DNA from: JBBIRM01 sp037441765
GTDB taxonomy: Bacteria; Desulfobacterota; BSN033; UBA1163
Length of the DNA stretch: 22,820 bases
Assembly (NCBI GenBank): GCA_037441765.1
Contig: JBBIRM010000029.1
Coordinates: forward strand, 1 to 22,820
Direction of reading: 5' to 3'
In this document: positions 1-8,082 of the stretch, one piece after another
Numbering within the stretch: position 1 is the first letter of the stretch
How the letters are laid out: every line of letters starts with the position of its first letter
Program-made: the position numbers and the translations under genes
Notes under the pieces: model-generated
What the model saw: only the letters and a program-made list of their open reading frames with translations
Databases searched by the model: none
Told to the model about the DNA's origin: nothing

Positions 1-66
1 CTCCTGGTTAGAAAATACCCCAGAAAGGAGCACCCAAAAGTGATAGACGGTCAGACGTTATTGTTA

Positions 67-94
67 TTGACATCTGTCTATATCTTTTGATAAA
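67..94 (+). promoter_or_regulatory. Candidate sigma70-type promoter for livK (first copy)
   Basis: TTGACA at 67-72 is a perfect -35 box. GATAAA at 89-94 matches the -10 consensus at four of six positions with a 16-base spacer. The site lies about 145 bases upstream of livK, leaving a long 5' leader. A purine-rich stretch at 117-125 (AAAGGAGGT) looks like a ribosome binding site but has no recognisable gene behind it. I saw no terminator or known riboswitch in bases 1-239. Confidence 0.45.
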
Positions 95-239
95 AATATT
101 GTGAATTTTGTCTAAAAAGGAGGTGATTTTGGAAAGAAAGATATCTTAAGATTGAGGTCAACAAAAGAGGAGAATTTGCATTCTTGGAGTAAGAGGTTAA
201 CCATTTTATAAGGGTCCATCAGAAAGGAGGGAACACGAT

Positions 240-1559
240 ATGTTAAAAGAGTTATCGAGGAGGAAGTTTTTAAAGGTAATGGGGGCAACTGCCATATCAG
301 TAGGGTCTCTTAGTTCAACAAAAGTTTTTAGCCAAGCCAAGAAGCCTATTCCAAAAGATCCCATTAAAATCGCGGCGGTCAGTTTTTTAACAGGTGCAGC
401 GGCCGCCCCTTTTGGTATTCCTGGTGACAATACCTTTAAGATGTGCGTAGATAAAATCAATGCAGAAGGAGGGATTCTTGGACGTAAAATTGAACTTTAT
501 AGCAAAGATGAGGCGGGTGGAGTGGATGCACAGGTTAAACTATGTCGAAAATTGATTCTCGAAGATAAGATGGACGTAGTTTTGGGATATATTTCCTCTG
601 CAGATTGCCTGGCTGTCGTTCCACTATCTGACGAATTGGGAGGGCTGATCATTGCCTATGATTGTGGAACCCACGAACTGATGGAGGGAACCAAATCTCC
701 TTATGAAGTTCCAAAATACAAACTTGGCTTTAGAAGCAAGGCCCACCTCGGTATTGATAATGTTGGATTGGCTCTCTATATTAAAAAATACTACCCGAAT
801 ATTAAAAAGATCGCTGGAATCAACCAAGATTATGCCTGGGGAAGGGATAGCTGGCTTATCTTTGAGACGGCTATGAAAAAATTGATGCCTCAGGTGCAAG
901 TGGTAAAGACATTGTGGCCTCCTTTGGGTAACACAGATTTCACCGCTCACATCAGTGCCTTGATGGGAGCAGAACCAGACATTGTTCATTCATCCCTTTG
1001 GGGTGGAGATGCGGTTACCTTTACTAAACAGGCTTTGGGAATGGGATTCTTCAAAAAGATCAGGATGGCCTATTCGAGAGGAGAACCCTATCCCCAGGAG
1101 GTCGGAAAGGAATATCCTGAAGGCCAGATCATCTGCTGTGCTGGCACACACTACTTCCTTTTTACACCTAAAGACAAAGCCTCTGCAGATCTGCAAAAAT
1201 GGTTTGTAGCAGAATATCGCAAGAGATATGGAAAATACCCAACATATCCATGCTATCATGCCTACCAGGCCATCTATGCTTATAAACATGCAGTCGAAAA
1301 GGCCTCCAAGGCAGTGGGTGGTTGGCCATCTGTTGATGAAATCGCTAATGCAATGAGAGGTTTAACATTTCCCACTCCATCGGGACCACTGACAATTCGA
1401 GAAGATCACAATGGTTATGAGGACTGTTTAGTTGGAGTGTCAAAACTAACGCCCAAATATCCATTTCCAATTCTTGATAAAATGGAAGTATTCCCTGCGG
1501 CTCAGGTAAATCCACCGGTTGGAATGAAAACTGTGGATTGGATCAATAGTTGGAAATAA
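240..1559 (+). CDS. livK: Tat-exported ABC transporter substrate-binding protein (LivK/Peripla_BP_6 family)
   Basis: This is the predicted periplasmic ligand receptor of the ABC importer encoded just downstream (livHMGF). The N-terminus MLKELSRRKFLK carries a twin-arginine motif (R7, R8) followed by a hydrophobic stretch, so export is probably by the Tat route as a folded protein. From about residue 42 the sequence follows the type I periplasmic-binding fold (IKIAAVSFLTG, then INAEGGILGRKIEL, where family members have similar glycine-rich segments). At 439 aa it is longer than classical LivK (about 370 aa), as in the broad amide/urea/aromatic-acid receptors of this family. The start is set by AGAAAGGAGGG about 10 bases upstream. 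The ligand is unknown; a branched-chain amino acid, short amide or aromatic acid are all possible. It is separated from livH by a strong terminator, which probably allows more receptor than permease to be made. Confidence 0.9.
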   Translation: MLKELSRRKFLKVMGATAISVGSLSSTKVFSQAKKPIPKDPIKIAAVSFLTGAAAAPFGIPGDNTFKMCVDKINAEGGILGRKIELYSKDEAGGVDAQVKLCRKLILEDKMDVVLGYISSADCLAVVPLSDELGGLIIAYDCGTHELMEGTKSPYEVPKYKLGFRSKAHLGIDNVGLALYIKKYYPNIKKIAGINQDYAWGRDSWLIFETAMKKLMPQVQVVKTLWPPLGNTDFTAHISALMGAEPDIVHSSLWGGDAVTFTKQALGMGFFKKIRMAYSRGEPYPQEVGKEYPEGQIICCAGTHYFLFTPKDKASADLQKWFVAEYRKRYGKYPTYPCYHAYQAIYAYKHAVEKASKAVGGWPSVDEIANAMRGLTFPTPSGPLTIREDHNGYEDCLVGVSKLTPKYPFPILDKMEVFPAAQVNPPVGMKTVDWINSWK

Positions 1560-1573
1560 ACTTAAATTCTAAT

Positions 1574-1630
1574 CCCCTCACCTCAATACTTTCTCCTCGG
1601 GGTAGAGGATTGAGGTGAGGGGCTTTTTCT
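1574..1630 (+). terminator. Strong intrinsic terminator between livK and livH
   Basis: A perfect 14-bp inverted repeat pairs CCCCTCACCTCAAT (1574-1587) with ATTGAGGTGAGGGG (1609-1622). TCCTC/GAGGA can partly extend the stem inside the loop. CTTTTTCT follows. It lies 14 bases after the livK stop and about 80 bases before livH, and no convincing promoter is visible in 1631-1710. Partial read-through is the likely way of making livHMGF at a lower level than the receptor gene. Confidence 0.85.
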
Positions 1631-1710
1631 CTATTAGTACATTAGTAAATGGAAATTTATTTGGAATTTGGTTATTGAAATTTAAAAGACTTATCTTACC
1701 AGGATAATAT

Positions 1711-2577
1711 ATGTGGATTGTTTATACCCTTAATGGACTTTATTTTGCCGCCCTTTTATTTCTCATCTCCTTAGGTCTTAATATCATCTTAGGGGTAATG
1801 GGAATCCTAAATCTTGCCCATGGCTCTTTATATGCTATTGGGGCGTTCATTGCTGCCTGGTTTATAATCGTAATCGGGATGAAAGTTCCTCAAATTTTTT
1901 TATATTTCATCCTTTTGAGCGGACTGGTGCTGGCAGGAATTGTCGGGTTTCTAATAGAAAAATCACTTATCAGGTTTATGTATAAACGGACACTGGAGTA
2001 TCAACTCCTTCTCACCTTTGGCGCACTGATGCTTCTTGAAGATGTAATCAAGATGATATGGGGAGGGCAAGCCTATTATGCCTCTGCCCCTTTTGACCTC
2101 TTAGGCAAAGTCAATCTCTTTGGAAATGTCTATCCTGCCTATTTCCTATTTGTAATGCTTATTACCCTTATCGCCGGAATACTGATCTGGCTCTTTATGT
2201 CAAAAACAAAACTGGGTATTATGCTACGGGCCATCTCCCTGGATAGAGAGATGGCTACAGGATTAGGTTTGGATATTGATAGGCTTAGCACTTTTGCCTT
2301 TGTACTTGGGGCAGGATTGGCAGGGTTTGCAGGGGCGTTAGTCGTCCCCACAACTCCTGCTCTGCTGGGCTTTGGTCACGAACCTCTCATCCTTGCTTTC
2401 ATTGTGGTGGTAGTGGGTGGGCTTGGTAGCCTTAAAGGGGCTTTGGTGGGATCTCTGATTGTAGGGTTTACCCGGTCATTCGGGATTGCCATTTTCCCTG
2501 AAATTGAATTACCCCTGCTCTTTTTGATTGCGGGTATCATTCTGGTGGTTAGACCGCAAGGTCTTTTTGGGAGATAG
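1711..2577 (+). CDS. livH: Branched-chain amino acid-type ABC transporter permease LivH
   Basis: This is the first inner-membrane permease of the importer, BPD_transp_2 family, 288 aa and strongly hydrophobic along its whole length. Family landmarks are visible: LNLAHGSLYAIGAF near residue 30, a cytoplasmic coupling loop AISLDREMATGLGL around residue 175, and the C-terminal VRPQGLFGR that ends most LivH proteins. It is expected to pair with LivM to form the translocation pore. The ATG at 1711 has only a weak AGGA six bases upstream. LivM follows after 3 bases, so the two are translationally coupled. Substrate specificity is set by the receptor and is not readable here. Confidence 0.92.
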   Translation: MWIVYTLNGLYFAALLFLISLGLNIILGVMGILNLAHGSLYAIGAFIAAWFIIVIGMKVPQIFLYFILLSGLVLAGIVGFLIEKSLIRFMYKRTLEYQLLLTFGALMLLEDVIKMIWGGQAYYASAPFDLLGKVNLFGNVYPAYFLFVMLITLIAGILIWLFMSKTKLGIMLRAISLDREMATGLGLDIDRLSTFAFVLGAGLAGFAGALVVPTTPALLGFGHEPLILAFIVVVVGGLGSLKGALVGSLIVGFTRSFGIAIFPEIELPLLFLIAGIILVVRPQGLFGR

Positions 2578-2580
2578 AAG

Positions 2581-3567
2581 TTGTCTTTTAAATTAAGACT
2601 TAAAAGTCCAAGATGGGTTATCTATATTTTAATTTTCATTGCCTTGCTCTTTGTCCCAAGAGTTTTATCTATCCATGACCTCATGCTCTTCCAATATGGA
2701 TTGACCTTTGCTATTGTAGCACTAGGTTTCAATCTCCTTTTAGGATACACAGGCCTGCTTTCCTTTGGCCATGGGGCCTATTTTGCAGCAGGTGCCTATT
2801 CTGTTGCCATGATTGCAAAATATCTTCCAGAGGCTTACTCAATTGAGATTTTGATTCCATCTGCCCTCTTCTTCTCACTTATCCTTTCTGTCATCTTTGG
2901 CTTTGTCTGTGTGAGACATACCCGGATTTTCTTTTCCATCCTCGCCCTCTCCCTCTCTATGCTTCTTTATGCATTACTATTTAAACTTTATCATATCACT
3001 GGTGGTTCGGATGGACTCCGTGTTCCTCTTCCGACCATGCTGGGTATAACCTTTAAAGGAATGAGAAGACCTGAGTTTCTCTCAGGAACATATTATTATT
3101 TCTTGTTAGGAATGTTTACTACTAGTTTCCTGGTTATGAAAGGAATTGTGAGTTCCCCTTTTGGCAAAGCCCTACAAGCCATTAGGGATAATGAAGTTCG
3201 GGCTGAGTTGATTGGTATCCGTGTAAAACGGTTTAGGTTCTACGCATTTATTATTTCTGGAATGTTTACAGGGCTGGGAGGCGCTCTCTGGACCTTTGTC
3301 AATGGCCACGTCACAGCAGACTTATCCCATTGGGTCTTCTCGGGTGAAATAGTTTACATGACACTGCTTGGTGGTTTTGGAACATTTGAAGGTCCTATCA
3401 TCGGGGCAATGATTTTTACCTACCTAAAATTATATGCCATGGGAAATACCCAATACTGGATGTTTGTCATTGGTGGAACACTCATTGTACTCGTCCTTCT
3501 TCTCCCCAATGGTGTAGCAGGGGCATTTTCAATCTTATGGAATAAAATAAAGAAAAAATCCAGTTGA
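2581..3567 (+). CDS. livM: Branched-chain amino acid-type ABC transporter permease LivM
   Basis: This is the second permease subunit, 328 aa, hydrophobic throughout. YTGLLSFGHGAYFAAGAY near residue 57 and the coupling loop AIRDNEVRAELIGI near residue 200 match the LivM group. The start appears to be a TTG three bases after the livH stop, preceded by GGGAG at the end of livH. The next ATG is about 34 codons in and would remove the first membrane segment, so the TTG start is preferred. The C-terminus ends in a basic IKKKSS tail. It overlaps the beginning of the next open frame, so livHMGF reads as one operon. Confidence 0.9.
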   Translation: MSFKLRLKSPRWVIYILIFIALLFVPRVLSIHDLMLFQYGLTFAIVALGFNLLLGYTGLLSFGHGAYFAAGAYSVAMIAKYLPEAYSIEILIPSALFFSLILSVIFGFVCVRHTRIFFSILALSLSMLLYALLFKLYHITGGSDGLRVPLPTMLGITFKGMRRPEFLSGTYYYFLLGMFTTSFLVMKGIVSSPFGKALQAIRDNEVRAELIGIRVKRFRFYAFIISGMFTGLGGALWTFVNGHVTADLSHWVFSGEIVYMTLLGGFGTFEGPIIGAMIFTYLKLYAMGNTQYWMFVIGGTLIVLVLLLPNGVAGAFSILWNKIKKKSS

Positions 3568-3570
3568 GGA
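3566..3570 (+). promoter_or_regulatory. Ribosome binding site fixing the livG start
   Basis: GAGGA at 3566-3570 lies five bases before ATG at 3576. The alternative TTG at 3564, which overlaps the livM stop, has no purine-rich site upstream. The site therefore supports starting livG at 3576, four codons inside the longest open frame. Confidence 0.6.
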
Positions 3571-3575
3571 AATTA

Positions 3576-4319
3576 ATGTTAACCATAGAGAAGCTAAAAA
3601 AACATTTTGGCTTTGTCAAAGCGGTTGATAATGTCGATTTAGAAATTAAGCAGGGAGAGATTGTTTCTATCATAGGCACAAACGGAGCAGGGAAAACGAC
3701 CTTAGTGAACCTCATCAGTGGTTATTTAAGGCCGGATAGTGGGCGCATCATCTTTTTTGATAGAGACATCACCTATGCCTCTCCTTATACCCGCATCAAA
3801 ATGGGGATAGGGCGAAGTTTTCAACTTATCCAACTCTTTGGAGGGATTACGGTTCTCGATAATGTGCGTATCGCCCTATTCTCAAAATATGGAATGATAC
3901 GAAGAGGGTTATTCCCAGCAGATCGTTATTCTTTCGTTACGGAAGAGGCCATTCAGATTCTTAATGATTTTAATATTGGAGATAAAAGGGAGTTAACTCC
4001 CAAAGGTCTCTCCGAGGGAGATTTAAAAATTCTCGATATAGCCATTGCTTTTGCCTTAAAGTCAAAGCTCTTACTATTGGACGAACCCACCAGCGGGGTT
4101 GCAACTTCTGACAAATTTAAGGTGATGGATTCGATTGTCTCTGCCATTAAAAAAGAAGGGATTTCCACCTTGATTATTGAGCATGATATGGATATTGTTT
4201 CAGGATATTCTGATCGAGTCATTGTAATGAATGAGGGAAGAATAATGGCCGAAGGTAGACCTGAGGAGGTCATGGAAAACAAAGAAGTCAAAGCAACGGT
4301 TTTCGGGATTATGGGTTAG
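3576..4319 (+). CDS. livG: ABC transporter ATP-binding protein LivG
   Basis: This is one of the two cytoplasmic ATPases energising the importer, about 247 aa from the chosen ATG. Walker A is GTNGAGKTT near residue 36 and Walker B is LLLLDEPTSG near residue 172. The switch histidine lies in IIEHDMDIV and the C-terminus carries the usual LivG RVIVMNEGRIMAEG segment. The signature loop reads LSEGDLK where ABC proteins normally have LSGGQ or, in LivG, LSYGQQ. The glycine is kept but neighbouring positions differ, which is unusual but also seen in divergent LivG proteins. The start at 3576 is chosen on its GAGGA site. LivF begins three bases after the stop. Confidence 0.9.
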   Translation: MLTIEKLKKHFGFVKAVDNVDLEIKQGEIVSIIGTNGAGKTTLVNLISGYLRPDSGRIIFFDRDITYASPYTRIKMGIGRSFQLIQLFGGITVLDNVRIALFSKYGMIRRGLFPADRYSFVTEEAIQILNDFNIGDKRELTPKGLSEGDLKILDIAIAFALKSKLLLLDEPTSGVATSDKFKVMDSIVSAIKKEGISTLIIEHDMDIVSGYSDRVIVMNEGRIMAEGRPEEVMENKEVKATVFGIMG

Positions 4320-4322
4320 GAG

Positions 4323-5021
4323 ATGCTACTACAAATTGAAAATTTAGACGTATTTATTGGTTCAACCCAAATTTTAAGAAATATTTCACTGGGGGTCAAA
4401 GAAGGGGAGGTTGTCTGTCTTTTAGGAAGAAATGGAGCAGGTAAGAGTTCCATTATCAAGAGCACCATTGGTCTCTATCCTTCTAAATCGGGAAAAATTT
4501 TTTTCAAAGATAAAGACATCACTACTCTCACTCCAAGAGAAAAAGTTCTCTCTGGGATAGGTTATTCTCCTGAGGATACAAGGATATTTACAGAGTTAAC
4601 GGTTGAAGAAAATATTAACCTTTCAAGATGGGTTACTGGAAAAGTAGAAAAATTTGATTTTGATAGAATCTTTAATATCTTCCCTGCAGTTCAAAAATTA
4701 TTGGACAGAAAGGGCCTCTACCTTAGTGGTGGAGAAAAGAAAATGGTCTCCATCGCTCGAGCGCTGGCTCTCGATCCATTATTATTGCTACTTGACGAAG
4801 CCTTTGAGGGATTGGCTCCACTTGTGGTCAACCATTTTATAGAAGCACTCGCTCAGATCAGAAAAATGGAAGTAGCTATTTTATTGGGGGAATCTAATGT
4901 CAGAATTGTATCTCAGGTCACCGAAAGGACTTATATTGTAGAAAGAGGCGAAATAATATTCGAGGGTAATCCCCGTGAAATCCTCGAAAATGAAAGGCTT
5001 CTGAAGTTGGTTGGAAAGTAA
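4323..5021 (+). CDS. livF: ABC transporter ATP-binding protein LivF
   Basis: This is the second ATPase of the importer, 232 aa, the usual LivF length. Walker A is GRNGAGKSS near residue 37, the signature is LSGGEKK near residue 135, and Walker B is LLLLLDEAFEGLAP near residue 157, where LivF proteins have a variant of the DEP motif. The expected H-loop segment reads LLGESNVRIV, with N where most ATPases have the switch histidine, so hydrolysis may be asymmetric between LivG and LivF. GGAG directly overlaps the livG stop and serves as its ribosome binding site. The next gene is 76 bases away, with no terminator seen in the gap. Confidence 0.9.
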   Translation: MLLQIENLDVFIGSTQILRNISLGVKEGEVVCLLGRNGAGKSSIIKSTIGLYPSKSGKIFFKDKDITTLTPREKVLSGIGYSPEDTRIFTELTVEENINLSRWVTGKVEKFDFDRIFNIFPAVQKLLDRKGLYLSGGEKKMVSIARALALDPLLLLLDEAFEGLAPLVVNHFIEALAQIRKMEVAILLGESNVRIVSQVTERTYIVERGEIIFEGNPREILENERLLKLVGK

Positions 5022-5097
5022 GAAATCGGTTATCTGATATTTAATTGAAGGAGTTTCTTCACTGAAGCAAGGTAAAGACTGGAGGTGGACCAATATT

Positions 5098-6258
5098 ATG
5101 ATTGAGAAGATCACATTATTCAGAACCACCAGGCGTATTATATTTGGTATCGGAGCTGTTGAAAAAATAGGGTCAGAAGTTCAACTTCTAAAAGGGAAAA
5201 AAGTATTGATTGTCACTGACCCAGGGGTCATTCAGGCTGGTCTACTTGAAAGTATTAAGACATCCCTCCAGTCCGCTGGAATTCCCTTTATAATCTTTGA
5301 TGGTGTTGAACCTGACCCAAGGATTGAGGTAGTTCTAAAAAGCGTCCAATTTGCAAAAAAAGAAGAAATCGACCTCATCATCGGTTTCGGAGGAGGGAGT
5401 TCTCTCGATATTGCTAAAGTCACTTCGATCCTGATGACCAATCCTGAGAAGATTGAAAATTTTTTTGGAATCGATCTCGTTAAAAATCCCGGTATACCTG
5501 TGATCCTGGTCCCAACCACTGCAGGAACTGGAAGTGAAGTTACACCTATTGCCATCCTATCAGATACCAGAGAAAAATTAAAAAAAGGGATTGTGAGCCC
5601 TATGCTCTTTCCAGAGGTTGCAATTGTGGATCCAAAACTTACCCTTGGACTTCCCCCCTCAGTAACTGCCCTAACAGGAATGGATGCCTTAACCCACGCT
5701 ATCGAGGCCTACTATTCTGTTAATGCAACTGGATTGACAGACCTTCTCGCCATCAGGGCTATGGAACTTATCTCGAAAAATATAAGGATTGCCTTTGCGC
5801 ATGGTGAAAACCTCATTGCCCGTTCAAATATGATGGAAGGGAGTCTCCTCGCAGGAATATCCTTTGCCAATGCTGGTGTTGGAGCGGTTCATGCCTTTGC
5901 CTATCCTCTTGGCGGGGAGTTTCATCTTGCCCATGGTCTTACCAATACGCTGATGCTCCCCTATGTGATGCGTTATAATATCTTGGGTTGTCCTTCAAAG
6001 TTTGCCCAGATGGCAAGAGCCTTTGGAGAGAAGGTTGAGGGGCTTTCTGAATTGGATGGGGCTGAGGTGGCAGTGAGATTTGTGGAACGCCTTTCAGATG
6101 ACCTTCGGGTTCCAAGAAGACTAAGAGATGTTGGAATTCCGGAGGATGCCATCCCAAGGTTGGCCGAGGCAGCCATGAAGGTAACAAGACTTCTTGCCAA
6201 TAACCCAAGAAAAGTAACGCTGGAGGATGCGGTTGCCATTTATAAATCAGCGTATTAA
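5098..6258 (+). CDS. Iron-containing alcohol dehydrogenase (group III, Fe-ADH)
   Basis: This is a predicted cytoplasmic NAD(P)-dependent alcohol dehydrogenase or aldehyde reductase, 386 aa, the standard length of the family. The dinucleotide-binding part shows GFGGGSSLDIAK near residue 95 and TTAGTGSEVT near residue 140. The metal site is complete: D in AIVDPKLT, H in MDALTHAIEAY, and the two histidines in VHAFAYPLGGEFHLAHG. LPYVMRYN follows, as in family members. GGAGGTGG upstream gives a good start. Between the transporter and the aldehyde oxidoreductase it probably interconverts an alcohol and the aldehyde that the next enzyme oxidises. The substrate could be a short-chain alcohol, a lactaldehyde-type compound or a 4-hydroxybutyrate-type compound. 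Confidence 0.92.
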   Translation: MIEKITLFRTTRRIIFGIGAVEKIGSEVQLLKGKKVLIVTDPGVIQAGLLESIKTSLQSAGIPFIIFDGVEPDPRIEVVLKSVQFAKKEEIDLIIGFGGGSSLDIAKVTSILMTNPEKIENFFGIDLVKNPGIPVILVPTTAGTGSEVTPIAILSDTREKLKKGIVSPMLFPEVAIVDPKLTLGLPPSVTALTGMDALTHAIEAYYSVNATGLTDLLAIRAMELISKNIRIAFAHGENLIARSNMMEGSLLAGISFANAGVGAVHAFAYPLGGEFHLAHGLTNTLMLPYVMRYNILGCPSKFAQMARAFGEKVEGLSELDGAEVAVRFVERLSDDLRVPRRLRDVGIPEDAIPRLAEAAMKVTRLLANNPRKVTLEDAVAIYKSAY

Positions 6259-6282
6259 TCTTTACTAAGAAAGGTTAACCCT

Positions 6283-8037
6283 ATGGAAGGTTTCTTTAAT
6301 AAAATTTTAAAGATCAATCTAAAAACAAAAACCTTTAATGAGGAATCTATCTCTGATTCAGTTTATGAAACCTATTTAGGAGGGAAAGGGCTTGGAACCT
6401 ATCTCCTCATGAGGGAGAATCCTCCTGGAGTCGATCCCCTTTCTCCAGATAACAGACTTATCTTTTGCACAGGGCCTATCACCAATACGAGAATTTATGG
6501 GTCTTGCAGGCATGGGGTGTTCACAAAATCTCCACTGACTGGAATTTTTTCTGAATCCTATTCTGGAGGAAAAGTTGCAGAGCCTATGAACCGGACGGGG
6601 TATGATGCGTTCATCATTGAAGAAGCGGCTGATCAACCTGTCTGGGTTGAAATCTCTGATCAGAGGGTCCTCTTTCACGACGCAAAAGACCTCTGGGGAA
6701 AGGAGACCTATTTTACAGAGGATGAAGTGGTTAAAAGGACGAACAAAAAGGGGGCTGGAGCCCTGGTCATTGGCCCTGCAGGTGAAAATCTTGTTCGGTA
6801 TGCTGTGATCGAAAACGATTACTGGCGTTCCCTTGGAAGAACAGGTGTTGGAGCAGTGATGGGGTCCAAAAAGTTGAAGGCCATTGTCTTTTATGGAGAG
6901 AAGAAAAAGGAGGTTGCTCATCCTGAGTGGATTGAACAGTTTGCCAGGGAGACCCTTGAACGGGGTAAAGACAATCCTGGAGTATTGAATTATAAAAAGT
7001 TTGGCACACCCCAATTGGTCGCCTTGACCAATGCAGTCGGAGCATTCCCTTCGAAATACTGGCATCTTGGAACATTTGAGGGATGGGAGAAAATTAGTGC
7101 AGAAGCACTTCTTGAACGATGTCAGGTTAGACCCAGCGCCTGTGCTCGTTGTTTTGTTGCCTGCGGAAATTTGAGCGAGGTGAAAGAAGGTAGACATATA
7201 GGTCTTAAGCTTGAAGGGCCTGAGTATGAGACAATTTATGCATTTGGTGGTCTTTGTATGGTCCACGAGATTGAGGAGATTGCCTATCTCAACGATATCT
7301 GTGACAGGTTAGGCATGGACACCATCTCTGCTGGAAGCCTTTGTGCCTTTGCCATCGAGGCATCAGAAATGGGAAGGATTAAAGAAAAAATCGGTTGGGG
7401 AGAAGTAGATAAAATCGCTCAACTCCTCCATGATATCTCATCCAAGAAAGGAATTGGGGCCATCCTTTCAGAAGGGATCCGTCACGCTGCGAAAATCTGG
7501 GAAATGGAGGATGTGGCTATCCACGTAAAGGGCCTTGACCCTGCTGGATATGAACCAAGAGTTCTTAAGGGAATGGGACTTGCCAATGCAACTTCAGATA
7601 GAGGAGCCTGCCATCTCAGAGCTACTTTTTATAAAGCGGAACTTTCAGGGATGATTCCTATGGATCAGATGGAAGGAAAGGCAATACTTTTTCTCGAATT
7701 TGAAGATCGATTCAATATCCATGATTCCCTCATACTATGCCGATTTTATAGAGACCTTTACTGGGATTGGAATTATCTCTCAGCCATCGTTGAAATGACG
7801 ACAGGTCTTAAATTAGATGAATCAGGATTAAGAAGAATATCTTCAAGCATTCAGAATGAAACACGAAAATTTAACCTTCGCGAGGGGCTCAACCCGAAAG
7901 AGGATACCCTTCCAAGGAGATTCTTTGAAGAACCCCTGGGTAAGGATCAAAAAATCCTCCGAAGGGAGGATTTTCAGAAGATGCTTCAGGATTACTATGG
8001 TTTAAGGGGTTGGAGCACTGAGGGAATTCCCTTATAG
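6283..8037 (+). CDS. aor: Tungsten/molybdenum aldehyde:ferredoxin oxidoreductase (AOR family)
   Basis: This enzyme is predicted to oxidise aldehydes to carboxylic acids with ferredoxin, or to run in reverse, using a bis-pterin W/Mo cofactor and a [4Fe-4S] cluster. At 584 aa it is close to the usual 600. The N-terminal domain starts with FFNKILKINLKT and has the glycine-rich GGKGLGTYLL. The cluster ligands are present: C287-x2-C290-x3-C294 (ACARCFVAC) and the distal C486 in LILCRFYRDLY. The C-terminal pterin region has LANATSDRGACHLRATFY. It starts 24 bases after the alcohol dehydrogenase stop, so the two are co-transcribed and probably share an aldehyde. No separate electron-transfer subunit gene is adjacent, so free ferredoxin is the likely partner. 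Confidence 0.93.
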   Translation: MEGFFNKILKINLKTKTFNEESISDSVYETYLGGKGLGTYLLMRENPPGVDPLSPDNRLIFCTGPITNTRIYGSCRHGVFTKSPLTGIFSESYSGGKVAEPMNRTGYDAFIIEEAADQPVWVEISDQRVLFHDAKDLWGKETYFTEDEVVKRTNKKGAGALVIGPAGENLVRYAVIENDYWRSLGRTGVGAVMGSKKLKAIVFYGEKKKEVAHPEWIEQFARETLERGKDNPGVLNYKKFGTPQLVALTNAVGAFPSKYWHLGTFEGWEKISAEALLERCQVRPSACARCFVACGNLSEVKEGRHIGLKLEGPEYETIYAFGGLCMVHEIEEIAYLNDICDRLGMDTISAGSLCAFAIEASEMGRIKEKIGWGEVDKIAQLLHDISSKKGIGAILSEGIRHAAKIWEMEDVAIHVKGLDPAGYEPRVLKGMGLANATSDRGACHLRATFYKAELSGMIPMDQMEGKAILFLEFEDRFNIHDSLILCRFYRDLYWDWNYLSAIVEMTTGLKLDESGLRRISSSIQNETRKFNLREGLNPKEDTLPRRFFEEPLGKDQKILRREDFQKMLQDYYGLRGWSTEGIPL

Positions 8038-8082
8038 ATTGAAATTTCGTATTGCGGATTAAAAATATAGACTCCATCCTTT

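Noticed and set aside
117..149. Leader peptide after the AAAGGAGGT at 117
   Set aside because: The only frame is a TTG start with six codons. It has no control-type residues and no attenuator after it.
624..1289. Open frames on both strands inside livK
   Set aside because: They overlap a well-supported receptor gene and have no ribosome binding sites or family features.
6376..7266. Long (296-codon) open frame on the - strand within the aldehyde oxidoreductase gene
   Set aside because: It lies wholly antisense to a clear AOR gene with all cluster ligands, and its translation resembles no family I know. It is a coding shadow.
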